Position numbers and translations under genes: made by a program
From: Flaveria trinervia
Lineage: Eukaryota > Streptophyta > Magnoliopsida > Asterales > Asteraceae
Direction: 5' to 3'
Length of the DNA stretch: 64,000 nucleotides
Assembly: GCA_025506515.1 (NCBI GenBank)
Contig: CM046454.1
Coordinates: 32,600,465 to 32,664,464, forward strand
Shown: in pieces, positions 52,814 to 64,000 of the stretch
How the letters are laid out: every line of letters begins with the position of its first letter
Position numbering within the stretch: position 1 is the first letter of the stretch
Notes under the pieces: model-generated
The model's input: only the letters and a program-made list of their open reading frames with translations
What the model was told of the DNA's origin: nothing
Databases searched by the model: none

Positions 52814-55800
52814 CTAATTGATTATTTTCCCACTTATTGTTGCACAATGGTGTGGTCCTTTTCCTTCTTGATCAGTTGAGAAGATGACCCATATAAGCAC
52901 TGGCCTGGGAATGAGTCTCTGATGATTTGGTTGGCAATGTATGGATGGGAGCCCTGTATTAGGGATTGGACCTGAGCTGTTCCCCCATCCATGAGACTCA
53001 CTTCCCAACTATGAGGTTGTAGGATTCCCTGGTGTAGGCCTCCAAAAGTACAATTTTTTCCTCCATGGTGAGCTCTTCTGCCTCACCATCGAGAATCCTT
53101 CAGGCCCATAGTACTCAGACAGGAATTTGACATGTTTTCCATTTTTGAGTACCACTGTTGTAATCTGTCTGTAAGCAAATTCATCAGGATGATGACCTTC
53201 TAACAACAGTGGTAACTCATCCTTTCTCATCTCATTCAGCCTCTTATACACCAGCCCCTTTTTGATCATTCTTTTCTCTAGCATCTTTTGTGGAGGCATG
53301 TTTGAGGTGTAGGCCTTTTTGAAATCTCTAGGATTTCCCAGGGTGAAACTACAATGGCCAAGGAGATCACTTCATCTACAATCCTTTTGACTTGACCACT
53401 GTATCTTTGAGGGATGTTTTTCTTTTGTATTCTGTGAGCCATCCTAGGATAAGACCAAATTCTTACTCTTTCTTTCACATACTGAAAAGTATGTCTAAGT
53501 ATACATCCTCTGAGCTTGTTTCTTCATATTGATGATGGAGAAAGTGGTTGCATAAGCTTTATCTACTCTCCTCAATAACTCTTCATCATGTAATCTGTGT
53601 TGTTCTTCTTCTTCTAATTTCACTTTGATTGCATCTCTTTGTTCTCAGGAGTTATTGCAAGAGAGAGATCTTTGGCCTTAGGTAACTACAGAACAGCTGA
53701 GATCGGCAACCTATCTTCTTCATCATCTTCTTCTTCTTCCACAAGCCTCAACACCCTTCTCTTCTTCTGCTTAGGTGCATCATCGGCTGTTGGTTTTGAG
53801 GGTAAGGGAGTTGGTTTTGTGGGTTGTGGTTGTGGTTGTTTTGGAGAGGGAATGTTGACAGGCTGAGTTAGCATTTTGGAGGTGAGTGTGGCTTTTGAGT
53901 GTTTGGCTAGCTCAGTCCTGCTCCCTGCTCCTGCTTCATTCAAAGCTTCGACTACTAAACCCTTAGTGTATGCTTCAGACAAACAGATCTTGGAGGTTAT
54001 GGCTAAGATGCTGTCCCTGGTCCATGATTTTACTTCGATCAATGATCTCCCAAGGTATTTGCTGATAAATCTGATCATGATCTCAAGTCTCTCTCTATCC
54101 ATAGTGCTGTAGCTGACCCATCTTTGTTGGATCTCTTCGATCTCTAATCTTCTTATTTCAGAATCCAGCTTTTTCAGTGTCGAAACCTTGCCTAAACAGC
54201 ATCTGTTGTGTTCAGCATCAGCCTCTTTAACCTTTTCGTTCAAGTTCTTCTCTTTCTCAGCACTCTTCTTTTTCTTGTATGTGACATGAAAACTTTTTTA
54301 CTTTCATGTACTTTTTCAATTTCAGCTCCCTTCTCAATCACATTCTCATTCTCTTTTTCAGCCTCATACACACATCCTTTCTTTTTCCACCTCTTTATCC
54401 TTCTCTTTCTCTCTCTCCTTCTCCATCCTCTTTCTTTTAGCTTTCACTGCTGACTCTCCCCCTTTTGGGGTGCATTGGTTGCAAGGGATTGAGTAGCAGA
54501 AAGTTGTTGGCTCAGTACATCCTCCACCAGGGATTGTAAGACAGAAGAAAGTCTCTCATCAACAGTTTTAATGACAAATGCGGTTAGCTGCGTGTGATGA
54601 GAGATAGGGGATTTTGAGGGATAGCATCTATTTGCTCAGGGGGGTTTTGGTCCTGAGAAATGGTGCCGGAAACAAAGGCAGGTGGCTGAGAATTTTGTAG
54701 TGGTTGTGTGTTTAAGAGACCTTCAGAGGAAGGTGCCATCTGTTGGGTTGATGCGGTGGCAGATGGTCTTTCTCCTTGAGAGAGTTGGTCAAGTAGTTTT
54801 TGCAGCCTACTGACTTCCTCCTCAAGGATTGTGTTCTGGGCAAGAACATCATAAAAGAAGCCCAGGTCATCATCAGCAAATGCTGAATCACCTGACCTCC
54901 TGCTTGTAGCAGGATGTACATGCACTAGGTGTAGACCAGATGTAGCATGTGCCCCTTTGTCTTGGAATTGGGGACTTCCAGCCTCAGGACTTTGTCCGTC
55001 ATCAGCTGTTGCCTCTGGTGAGGTCTTAGTTATGTTACCAACCTCAGTCTGATCATATGCTGATTCAGAAAAGGTGGAAGCCTCACCAGATGTTCTGATC
55101 TCCATATCCACACCAGGAGATATAACATTTAAGCCCCGGTGCTGTGGGTTGTCAGAAGCATGTGTATCCTCTTCCTCAATTGCTGTTGGTCTCCCCTTGT
55201 GTTGGTGGTTGTAGGGGAGGAGAGGCATGTAGCTGAGTCAGCACATTGGCAATTATAATGGTTGGGCATTGAGGGCATTTGCATGGGGAGAGGGATAGAA
55301 GCTGATTGCATCCGGGGAGAGGGATGCTCTTCAATGATAACCTCCTCAAGTGAGAGAGGTCTCAGCAATGTGGTTTCCCCTGAAATGGTTGCAACAGGAT
55401 CCTTTTGAGAGGATACCTGTGCGGCTGTGGCTGGTTGAGTCGTTAACACTACTGGGGGTTTGAACCAGTAGGTTTATCCTGTTTCGGTGTACAGGAGGAT
55501 CATCAGGGGACTTATCTCCCTGATTAGCTTGTTTGGGTTTGGATTTTGGCTTGGTGGGGACTTTGGATCTGGCAGTTGAAGCTGTGGGTTCCCTTTGCTT
55601 GGGTTTGAGCAAACGGGCAGCTTCTTTGAGAGATTGGTCGGAGTTATGCCTGGAGTATACCTCAGCTAGAACAGCTGGTGCAGGGACTCCAAGGCCAACA
55701 AGGCCATCAGTTTGTAATTCATTTAAATTATGGCCATCAGAAACCTGGGATATAATAGCCATCTTTTCCCACAGGTTTCTGTGCCAGATCTTTGATTTCT

Positions 55801-56340
55801 AGAAACACAATTTGTGAAAAATTTAAAGGTTGGTGTTCTAGAATTGAATATAATACCTGTTGCCACCGGGAAGACATTTGATCCCATGAGGATGTCTTCG
55901 AGGCTAAGCAAACATTCACCATATGAAATATCAGTCGTTCAGCATCAGGGAAGTTCTTCTTCAGTATGGTAGCAGCTCAAAGATTTCGGTCGTACCCATT
56001 CTTGGTGAAGGACATATTAGTTGTGCCCTTCGGGTACTCAGTCACACAAGCAGCATCTTGTAAATTTAGCACTCTACGAATGCTTTCAGGTGTAACCTCT
56101 ACTTGTTGTTGGTTAACCAATGACCTAACAGAGATTTGGCCGGTAGCACATCAGTGTGAACATAGGCATTGGACCAAAACTGACTTAGTGACTCTGGGTA
56201 GATGGTCGGGTTTAAGAGCAGAGTTGTATTATATTGAGAATCAGCCATTATGTCTATGGCGTGATCAAACCTTGTCCAGAAGGCCAATTTCGTGAGGTAG
56301 GCGACGCAGTTATATCGGGTTTTAGACTCATGGTTGCCAT
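52814..56340 (-). pseudogene. Accessory third ORF of copia D (frame-broken), function unknown
   Basis: The start is ATG 56340 (MATMSLKP). The N-terminal domain (56287-56099) reads LLLNPTIYPESLSQFWSNAY, matching A's FLLNPVLHAESLNQFW. The core near 55922-55737 has MVNVCLASKTSSWDQMSSRW and LEHQPLNFSQIVF. The Pro/Ser-rich linker and the DLGFFYDVLAQNTILEEEVS coil follow (54860-54800). A helical block (54243-53686) has IRRLEIEEIQQRWVSY, TRDSILAITSKICLSEAYTK and EALNEAGAGSRTELAKHS. The C-terminal domain has MPPQKMLEKRMIKKGLVYKR and HVKFLSEYYGPEGF (53299-53060). No membrane span is seen. Divergence from A and C is spread over the length, with the N- and C-terminal domains better kept than the linker, which suggests past selection. 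Confidence 0.7.
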
Positions 56341-56397
56341 TTTTGAAAGTATGAAGGTCAGAAGAACGGCTAATGGAACGTTTGAGAAGAAGACAGG

Positions 56398-56405
56398 TAT
56401 TTATA
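56398..56405 (-). promoter_or_regulatory. Internal TATA box before accessory ORF of copia D
   Basis: TATAAATA on the minus strand, 58 bases upstream of ATG 56340. It is kept although the neighbouring leader differs from A and C. Confidence 0.6.
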
Positions 56406-56429
56406 GGGTAGGAATAGAAAAGGCTGAAA

Positions 56430-57110
56430 GAAAACTACTGAAGGTTTTGGTGTGGTAATCAGCTGTTTGAAACTACTGATGACGTGGTATTATCCTTCAG
56501 AGGTTTAAAACGACTGACAGTGGTGGTGTTGTCATCAGGTGTTATAAAACAACTGAAGACTTGGTTTTGACCATCAGACGTTGAAACAGCTAAAGTCTTG
56601 GTGTTAACCATCAGTATTTATGAAACTACTGAAGGTCGTGGTTTGTGACTTCGTATGATGTAAACAACTGAGGACTTGGTGTTTGTCATCAGTTAGTGTA
56701 AACTACTGAAGACAGTGGTTTTGCCATCAGTTGTTGTAAACAACTGAAGACTTGGTATTAGTTATCAGTAGTTGTGAAACTACTGAAGACTGTGGTCTTG
56801 CTTCAGTTGTTTAGAAACAGTAGTTGTAGAAACAACTAAAGAGAAATTACTCATCAGCTGTTTTCGTCAATTCTTAGCTTTTCAGCTATTTCATAGTGTC
56901 CTCAACACTTACTCATTAGACTTTTCATCTGCTTTTTAGGAGTTTCGTAGGACGTCAGTACTTATATTTTTTACTGATGATTCAGTAGTTGTAACTACAT
57001 TAGTAGTTTAGAACAGATAAAGTACTTGAGTACTTGTGAGGCATTTAGCCTTCAGTAGTTATCAAAACTACTGAGGGTAAAAGAACTCATCAGTACTTAT
57101 ATGTGACATG
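56430..57110 (-). repeat. Imperfect hairpin array between pol and accessory ORF of copia D
   Basis: Units such as CATCAGTTGTTGTAAACAACTGAAGAC and ATCAGTAGTTGTGAAACTACTGAAGAC lie at about 50-base spacing (56455-56800), with looser words up to about 57110. It is collinear with the arrays of A and C. Confidence 0.8.
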
Positions 57111-57160
57111 GTTACCAATGATCATCAGTACTGATTACTGAGATCATCAGTAGTTGTCAC

Positions 57161-60100
57161 TTATTCTAGCTGCAGCATTCCAAGCCTTAACACTAGGTTG
57201 TGGAAAGTTGAACTATCCAAAGGCTTAGTAAAAATGTCTGCAAGCTCATCAGCACTAGGCACAAACATAGGATTAATTAGACCCTTTTCAAAACAATCTC
57301 TTATAAAATGATGTCTAATTTCTATATGTTTGCTCCTAGAGTGTTGGACGGATTTTTGACAATGCAAAGAGCTGAAGCACTATCCATTAATAATAGAGTC
57401 TTAGTCTCTGTAATGCCATAATCCAAAAGTTGATTCTGAAGCCAGAGTACTTCGGATGTACAACTTGCAGCAGCAATGTACTCGCTTCAGCAGTGGATGT
57501 AGCAACAGATGTTTGTTTCTTACTCTGCCAAGAATCAAATAGTTGCCTAGGAATTGACATCCACCAGAAGTTGATTTCCTGGTTAACTTACACCCTGCAT
57601 AGTCACTATCAGAGAAGCAACTAATTGCAAGAGTGCCCAGTGGAATACCATAAACCTAGAGATTGTGTACCTTGAAAATATCTAAAGATCCTCTTGACTG
57701 CAATCAGATGAGACTCTTTAGGTGCAGCCTGAAATCTAGCACGAACACATGTAGCAAACATAATATCTGGTCTAGAAGCTGTTAATACATCAAGGACCCA
57801 ATCATACATCTGTAAAGCATTTCATCAACAGCTTTACCTTTCTGATCAATATCCAATTGTGTGGTGTTGTGCACATGGGAGTAGAACAGGGCTTACAGTT
57901 TTGTAAATCAAACTTATTTAAAAGATCTTTTGTATATTTAGACTGATGAATGAAAATTCCATCAGCTTTTTGTTTGATTTGCAAGCCTAGAAAGAACTGT
58001 AATTCTCCCATTGCACTCATTTCAAACTTCCTTTGCATTAATTTTGTAAAATCATCACACAACTGGGGATCAGAGATGCAAATATAATATCATCAACATA
58101 AATTTGAACAAGTAGCTTATGTTGATCAAGCTTCTTAATAAATAAAGTTTTATCTATGGAGCCTCTAGTGAAATTATTTTGCAGAAGAAAGTTAGATAAT
58201 GTCTCATACTAGGCTCTAGGAGCTTGTTTCAACCCATAAAGAGCCTTATCAAGCTTGTATACCCATTCTGGGTGTTTATTATCCTCAAAACCTGGTGGTT
58301 GACACACATAAACTTCTTCTTTTATTTTACCATATAAAAATGCACTTTTAACATCCATTTGAAAAACTTTAAGATTGTGGAGTGCAGCATAGGCTAAGAA
58401 CAATCTAATTGCCTCCAGTCTGGCTACAAGGGCAAAGGTTTCATCATAATCAATACCTTCTTCTTGTGCAAACCCCTGAACACCAGTCTGGCCTTGTCTT
58501 AACAATAAGCCCATTTTCATCTGTTTTATTCCTAAACACCCATTTAGTGCCTATTGCACACTTACCTGGGGGAAGAGGAAAGCTCCCACACTTGCTGCTT
58601 TTTGAACTGAAGAAGCTCAAGCTGCATTGCTTCAACCCAGCCATTGTCTCTAAGTGCAACATGATAAATCTTTGGCTCTAGCTGACTGATGAAGAGAGCA
58701 TAGAAGCAGAAATTGGACAATTGACTTCTGGTTGAAACTCCAGCATTGATATCACCAATGATTTGAGATATTGGGTGATTCTTCAGCTCTAGATAAACAA
58801 TGAGATCAGTGCAAGTGTTTGTAGAACCTTCAGCAGCAACAGATGTTGATGTAGACTCTTGAAACCATGTAGATGGTGGCAACTCAAATGAAGTTGAAGA
58901 TGCAGAAATCTCATCAGCACTTGTTGTGGATGTAGCTACTGAAGCTACAGGAGCATCAGTTTAGAGGACACAGGCAGTTGGTCACTAACCTGAAGAGGTG
59001 AGTACTGCTATCATCATCATCATCAGCACCAGCAGTACCACCAGGTGGTGAACTGTTGACAGGAGCAACAGCAGGAGTTTGATAAGAAACATTTGCAGTA
59101 TGTCCAAATCAAATAACTCCACACGGCTTTGTGGAATCTTGTCCTTTGGAGATTCATTAAACTTAACATGTAGAGTCTCTTCAACCATCTTTATTCTACA
59201 GTTGAAGACTCTGTATGCTTTGCAAGTTGATGAATAACCAACAAAATACCCTGCATCCACCTTAGGATCAAATTTTTGGAGTTGATCCTGTGTGTTGAGA
59301 ATGAAACAAGGACACCCAAAAGCTCTGAAGAATGAAATTAGAGGGGCCAAATGATGAAGAACTTCATATGGAGTCTTCATCAACCTCTGATTTACTAGAA
59401 CTCTATTTTGTACATAGCAAGCTGTATTGATAGCTTCAGCCCAAAAAGTCATTGGCAGTCCAGAATCAACCACACGGACCTTGCAGCTTCAATAAGGGTC
59501 ATGTTCTTTCTCTCCACTACTCCATTTTGTTTAGGAGTTCTTGAAATGCTAAACTGCCTCTTGATTCCCATTGAGAGGTAGAACTCATCAAGTGTATTGT
59601 TTCTGAATTCTGTTCCATTATCACTTCTAATACACTTGACTGAGAGGGAATACTGCTTCTCAACATACAACACAAAGTTGATAATCTTCTGAGCTGCCTC
59701 ATCCTTTGAATGCAAGAAGAAAGTCCATACAAATCTGGAGAAATCATCCACAATTACCACATAGTATTTCTTCTTAGCCATACTCATCACTCTCACAGGA
59801 CCAAAGAGAACCATGTGAAGAAGCTGTAAGCAGGCAGTGGACTTAGGTTCTTCTATGGAGGGAAATGAAGCTTTGTGCTGTTTTCCTTTTAAACAAGCAG
59901 TGCAGTTATCTTCACATTTGTACTCCTTCATAGGCAGTCCCCTTACTAAACCATGGTTTATCAGCTGATTTATGTTTTTGAGATTAACATGACCCAACCT
60001 TCTATGCCATAGAGTAGATTCTTGAGGGGAAGCCTTGGAAAATAGGCAAGGATTGCCTTTGAGATCTATTTTCTTGGAAAGATCTAAGGCATACACTCTT

Positions 60101-60559
60101 CCGTCCAGTTGGCCTTCAGGAGTGTATTCATCCAACACCTTATCAATCAAACTTAGAACTTTGGATGACAGAATCCGACAGTTCTGACTGGTGAAAAGAG
60201 CAACTGGCCTTTGTCACACATTTGACTGACACTCAAGAGGTTGTACTTGAGATTTTCCACATGATTAACATCATCAAACTTATTTCCCCATTGGGAACAA
60301 AGCCTTTGCCGATGATGTAACCCTTTGCATCATTGCCAAATGACACAACCCCTTCCTTCCTTGAGAGTAGTCATTAAGAAGTGATATGTTCCCTGTCATA
60401 TGCATGGATCCTCCACTGTCTACATACCAGATGCCACTGTGGCATGTTGAAGAACCCTGCAAAACACAACAAATTAGTTATATTTTGAGACCCAAACCTT
60501 TTTGGTTTTTGGCCTGTTCTCATCAATAGATGGTAAACTAACAGGTTTGTTGGAAACAA
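57161..60559 (-). pseudogene. pol: pol of copia D: protease, integrase, RT, RNase H (frame-broken)
   Basis: Protease WYVDSGGSMHMTG (60430-60390). Integrase is open over 233 codons (60150-59449): LWHRRLGHVNLKNINQ, CEDNCTACLKGKQH, DDFSRFVWTFF, RSDNGTEFRNN and SRTPKQNGVVERKN. The usual integrase aspartate at HMDLFGP is replaced here, HMVLFGP (near 59810), so this copy's first catalytic aspartate is lost. RT: FQMDVKSAFLYGKIKEEVYV, KLDKALYGLKQAPRA, then a stop where A has Trp; the IYVDDIIF block is near 58105-58085. RNase H pieces follow (57809-57161), ending with SKHIEIRHHFIRDC and LADIFTKPL. The stop is at 57161. Confidence 0.87.
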
Positions 60560-60599
60560 CAGCCTGAGAGGAAGAAGATGGTGAAGAAGAGGAATCCTT

Positions 60600-63315
60600 T
60601 GGCTTGGACCTCCTTTTCAGTGGTTTCAACATAGGAACTTCTAATTGGTTAACTCTTCCCAATAGATGTTGAACCATCATAACCAGCTGTGTCTGATTTT
60701 GTGATAAACCTTTCAGCTCTCTAGACACATTGGCATTGGAGTTTAATAAGTTCCTATGTTGCACCTTCTTCTTTTGAGCAATCTCAGCTGTTACCTGTTT
60801 AACCCCTTCCTTTTTGGATTTCTTTTTGGACTTAAGGGTTACAGGATTTGATGTTGCTGGTACAAATGTGGCTTCAAACTCAGTTTTCATTTTAACCATT
60901 TTCTCTTTAATTTCCTCTTTATGTTTGAGTTTGGACCCTCTTTTGTACCAACAATCATGTGTAAGATGATTGAACAAACCACATATTTCACATGGTTTCT
61001 TCTTCATCTTATGTTGATCATCAACTAAAGAGAATGAAACTACTGAAGACTTGTTCTTCAGCACTTTGGAAGCACTATTTGATTTCTTGACTTCCTCTTT
61101 AGTAGTCTTCAAACCCTTTCTACTGACAGTTTTCTTGTCTTCAATGCTGACAGTAGTTAGAGTTTGAACTTCAGGTGTTAAATCTTGCTCTCCAGTCCTT
61201 TCAGGACTTCCAAAAATAACTCCTGATTTGATCAACTCTTTGATCATGTGAGTGTCAGTATTTGAACCATCAAGATCAGCTGATAGGTTCAACGAGGGAA
61301 TAATACTAACTTCAACTTCTGATGGTGCTCTATCAGAAAGTGGATCACATGATGAGTGGATTGGTTATTGCTTTCTCCATTAGATTTCACTTCTGCCCTT
61401 GAAGCAAAATCTGTAGGAGGAGCAGTGTGATTATAACCAATGCCAAACTTCACATTAGAAGCTGATTGCTTACTAAGAAGCATTTCAAAACCTTTGCATG
61501 ATTGTACCCATCGATCACACTCTACTTGGGTGACTGCAAGGGTTTCTTTGAGGTCTTTGTACTTTTCTAAAAGTACCTCTTCCCTAGCCTTATCATCAGT
61601 GATTTGGCATTTAAGTTTATAAATCTCTCCATTTTTCTCTTTAAGTATAGACTCAAACTCAGCTTTTCTTTTGGAAATGATCTTTTCTAGCTCTATGTTC
61701 TTATTAATTAAAGCTACATTTGCTTCTCTAATAGTGGCAAATGCTACTATGCATGTTTCAGAACATAATTTGGCCTTAGCCTCAGAGGATACTTGTGATA
61801 CCTATGATGAAGAGGCATTTGAGGATGATCCATCTGCAGACTCCAGAGCCATAAGTGCCAGATTCCCAAAAGGACTGTCACCACCATGTTGACCAACACT
61901 TGTGAGCAGTTGTTCATGACCAGACATGTCATCTGGTAAACTGCTCCAGTCAACAACTCCAGGGGTGAAGAAGCTGTGTTGTTGAGGTTGAGGAGGTTGA
62001 TGAGATGAGATGGTTGAGGCTCAGGAAGAGCATGTGGTTGTTGACCAATGGGTTCTTGAACCTGACTGGTTTGTGGCATGTAATAACAAGGGTAAGGATA
62101 TGGCATTGGACCCTGAGGAACATAATATGCAGGAGATTGTGGTTGAGAATGATGACCAGAATTGACAGGATGTTGCCCTCTGTGTTGTTGACTATTGCCA
62201 GGGAAAGTCACAAAGGGTGCAGAAGAAATAGATCCAGATGATCTACATCTCTAGCAAAGTGTCCAAGCCTGTGGCATTTGTGAAACCTCAACTTACTCTT
62301 GTCAAAACCAACTTTGGTTTTGCCAGAGAGTCCTGGGAACTTTCTTCGAGTTCTTTTGTAGAACTACTAAGATCTGATATTTATCAAGGCCATTTGGCTC
62401 AAAATATCCATCTTTTCTAAGTCACCATCACCAATCCCCTTGAGATCATCCATGATGAAGCATAGATTGTCATTATTACACCCAGTAAACTGACTATTGA
62501 CACTCACAAATGCAGAATCAGAATTGTTTGAAGAGAAATCAATATGCTCATCATACTGGCATTTAGATGAAGCATATTCTAACTCATGACCAACCAAGGC
62601 AGTGTTTCCTAGTACAAAGTCATCAGTGAGCCTTCCAGATGATGATAGTTTTCATTTCTGTTCTATCTCTCTCTCAAATGTGAGCAATTTCCCATGGAGT
62701 TGGGTGAGAGATAGTTTGTCCAAATTTGCACTGGAGCGTAGGACAATAGTATATGTGTCCCATCTCTCAGGCAGAGATCTGAGAAATCTGTTATTCATCT
62801 GGCTATTGGTGTACTCATGTTTGACCATTTTTAATTCAGAGATCAAACAAGAGAACCGCTCAAACTGTTGAGTCAGTGTCTCACCCTTCCTATGAGAGAA
62901 TGTCTCATATTGTTGGGCAAGGATTTCTCTATTATTGCCAAGACCTCATCTGTTCCTCCAAATTGTTCTTTCAAGGCATTCCAGAGGTCATGGGCAGTTT
63001 CATAATGCATTAGCCCAGAATAGATTTCATTGGGCAGTGCCATGGCTAGAATTCCATGGGCTTTTGCATCAATTTCAAACATTTCTTATCCTCATCTGAG
63101 TATTGCTCCCTCCTCTTCGGAACCATTTGATTGGTTTCCGGGTTATTCACCATAGGCTTGTGTGGACCATGTACCACTGATGTCCAACAACCTGAACTAT
63201 TAACACACAGGTGATGGAGCATTCGTCGTTGCCATATGTTATACTCACTCCTAACTAGCATTGGAGGCTTGGTTGAGGAACCAGTATTATGAGGATCATT
63301 GGAAGGAGTAGTCAT
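60600..63315 (-). pseudogene. gag: gag of copia D (frame-broken), two CCHC knuckles
   Basis: The start is ATG 63315 (MTTPSNDPHNTGSSTKPPML, as in A). The capsid domain is in pieces from 63348 to 62652 (NIWQRRMLHHLCVNSSGCW, PNEIYSGLMHYETAHDLWNA, RFLRSLPERWDTYTIVL). The first knuckle is near 62285-62245 and decayed (a stop replaces a residue in it). A Pro/Gln/Tyr-rich segment (62211-61980) and the coil follow. The part 61292-60474 is open over 272 codons and carries the second knuckle CEICGLFNHLTHDC (about 60995-60950) and a Lys/Ser-rich segment leading to protease. The function is particle assembly and RNA binding. Confidence 0.85.
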
Positions 63316-63509
63316 TTTAGAAAATTCAGACAAATTCAAGATAAGCAAAACAAATTTAGCTCAAAACCACTAAGAACCTCAATAAAATAGCCAAAAGCGA
63401 CATAATTTCAATCTCTATAACAGATTCGTGCGAATTTGCTAGTTCGATCAAACTTAGAGCAAATGAGCAGTTTCAATGATCTATTGTTAGATCGATCAAT
63501 GATTAACCT

Positions 63510-63521
63510 GCTCTGATACCA
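63510..63521 (-). other. Primer binding site of copia D (tRNA-iMet)
   Basis: TGGTATCAGAGC on the minus strand, two bases inside the 5' LTR at 63524. Confidence 0.92.
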
Positions 63522-63523
63522 TT

Positions 63524-64000
63524 TGATAGTATCTCAGCAAATAGTTTGATCGATTCGAATGATTTCAGTAGCGGAATAGAGTACCAACTAGCACAATTCA
63601 AGCAAGAATACCAAAGATATTGCAATGAACAGAATTAGTTATAGAGAGAGAAAGTTTCTGCAAAAAGAATATTTCATTCAATCACGCGCTTTCGTGCTGG
63701 CAAAATGTCACACATACAATCAGGTCAATCATCCCTTATATACAAATGTCGTGCTAGAACATTCCTTATATAGGAGATGTGACGTCTGCTGATGTCACTC
63801 GATAGTGACATCTAACAGAATTATTTAAACAACTGAAACACAACTACTGAAGACGTTAAAACAGCTGACATCTTCTTACAAAAATACTAAGTGTTATCAG
63901 TTACTACAACTACTAAAAAGAAACTACTGAAACTACAACGACTGAAGAACAAGCACTTCAGTCGTTTTACAAAACTACTGAAAGTAAAAACATAAAACTA
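63524..64000 (-). repeat. 5' LTR of copia D (first 477 bp, runs off edge)
   Basis: TGATAGTATCTCAGC aligns with the 3' LTR start at 51887. TATA box (minus strand) at 63735-63743, here GTATATAAG. The CTTCAG-type words begin near 63830. Confidence 0.9.

Larger units (their letters stand above)
51887..64000 (-). mobile_element. Ty1/copia element D, nearly complete (5' LTR runs off right edge)
   Basis: It is the same family and layout as A and C but more diverged. 3' LTR 51887-52783, purine tract, accessory ORF 56340-52814, TATA box and hairpin array, pol to a stop at 57161, gag from ATG 63315, primer site 63510-63521 and the first 477 bases of the 5' LTR. It is inserted in the gypsy2 LTR about 300 bases from C. 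Confidence 0.9.

Overview
The window is transposable-element sequence from end to end. I found no intact host gene, rRNA, tRNA or CRISPR array. Plant-type initiator-Met-tRNA primer sites, Ty1/copia, Ty3/gypsy and Athila-type elements and their nesting show an intergenic region of a large eudicot genome. The style of the extra retrotransposon ORFs recalls Asteraceae; that family assignment is from memory and tentative.

Layout, left to right. (1) 1-1034: 5' end of a minus-strand copia element (B1: gag start, primer site, LTR). (2) about 1035-5382: 3' half of a plus-strand Athila-like element, with a broken env-position ORF, a polypurine tract and a GC-palindrome-rich LTR with a TATA box. (3) 5383-8848 and 21278 to about 23090: one minus-strand Ty3/gypsy element (gypsy1) with a 5' LTR, gag, protease, RT and RNase H, ending on the left in an inverted repeat. 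It is split by (4) 8849-21277, copia element A, which is complete, with both LTRs and target duplication CTTTG. (5) about 23095-26165: plus-strand copia remnant E, lacking protease and integrase. (6) about 26166-27884: minus-strand copia B2 (gag and 5' LTR only). (7) 27885-34341: minus-strand copia G (3' LTR remnant, extra ORF, broken RT). (8) 34342-36778: minus-strand copia H (3' LTR and extra ORF), inserted in G. (9) 36779-38843: minus-strand copia B3 (3' LTR and extra ORF), inserted in H. (10) 38844-39077 and 51578-51886: a plus-strand gypsy LTR (gypsy2) in B3, split by (11) 39078-51577, complete copia C, with target duplication GAAGC. (12) 51887-64000: copia D, which runs off the right edge.

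A, C and D are the same large copia family (about 12.4-12.5 kb). Each has LTRs of 0.85-0.9 kb, a gag with two separated CCHC knuckles, a pol in the order protease-integrase-RT-RNase H, and then a spacer followed by a third ORF of about 3.5 kb downstream of pol. In all three copies that third ORF is preceded by a TATAAATA box 58-72 bp before its ATG. Upstream of the box lies an array of imperfect hairpins built from the same CTTCAG/TACTGAAG words that fill the LTR U3. This looks like an internal promoter for the accessory ORF and is the most interesting feature here. G, H and B3 carry more diverged ORFs in the same position, with recognisable shared sub-domains.

Almost all reading frames in A, C and D are broken by single-base indels, while their LTR pairs differ by very few substitutions. 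Either the elements are young and decaying by indels, or the assembly carries residual long-read indel errors. All coding calls are therefore marked as frame-broken where that is visible.
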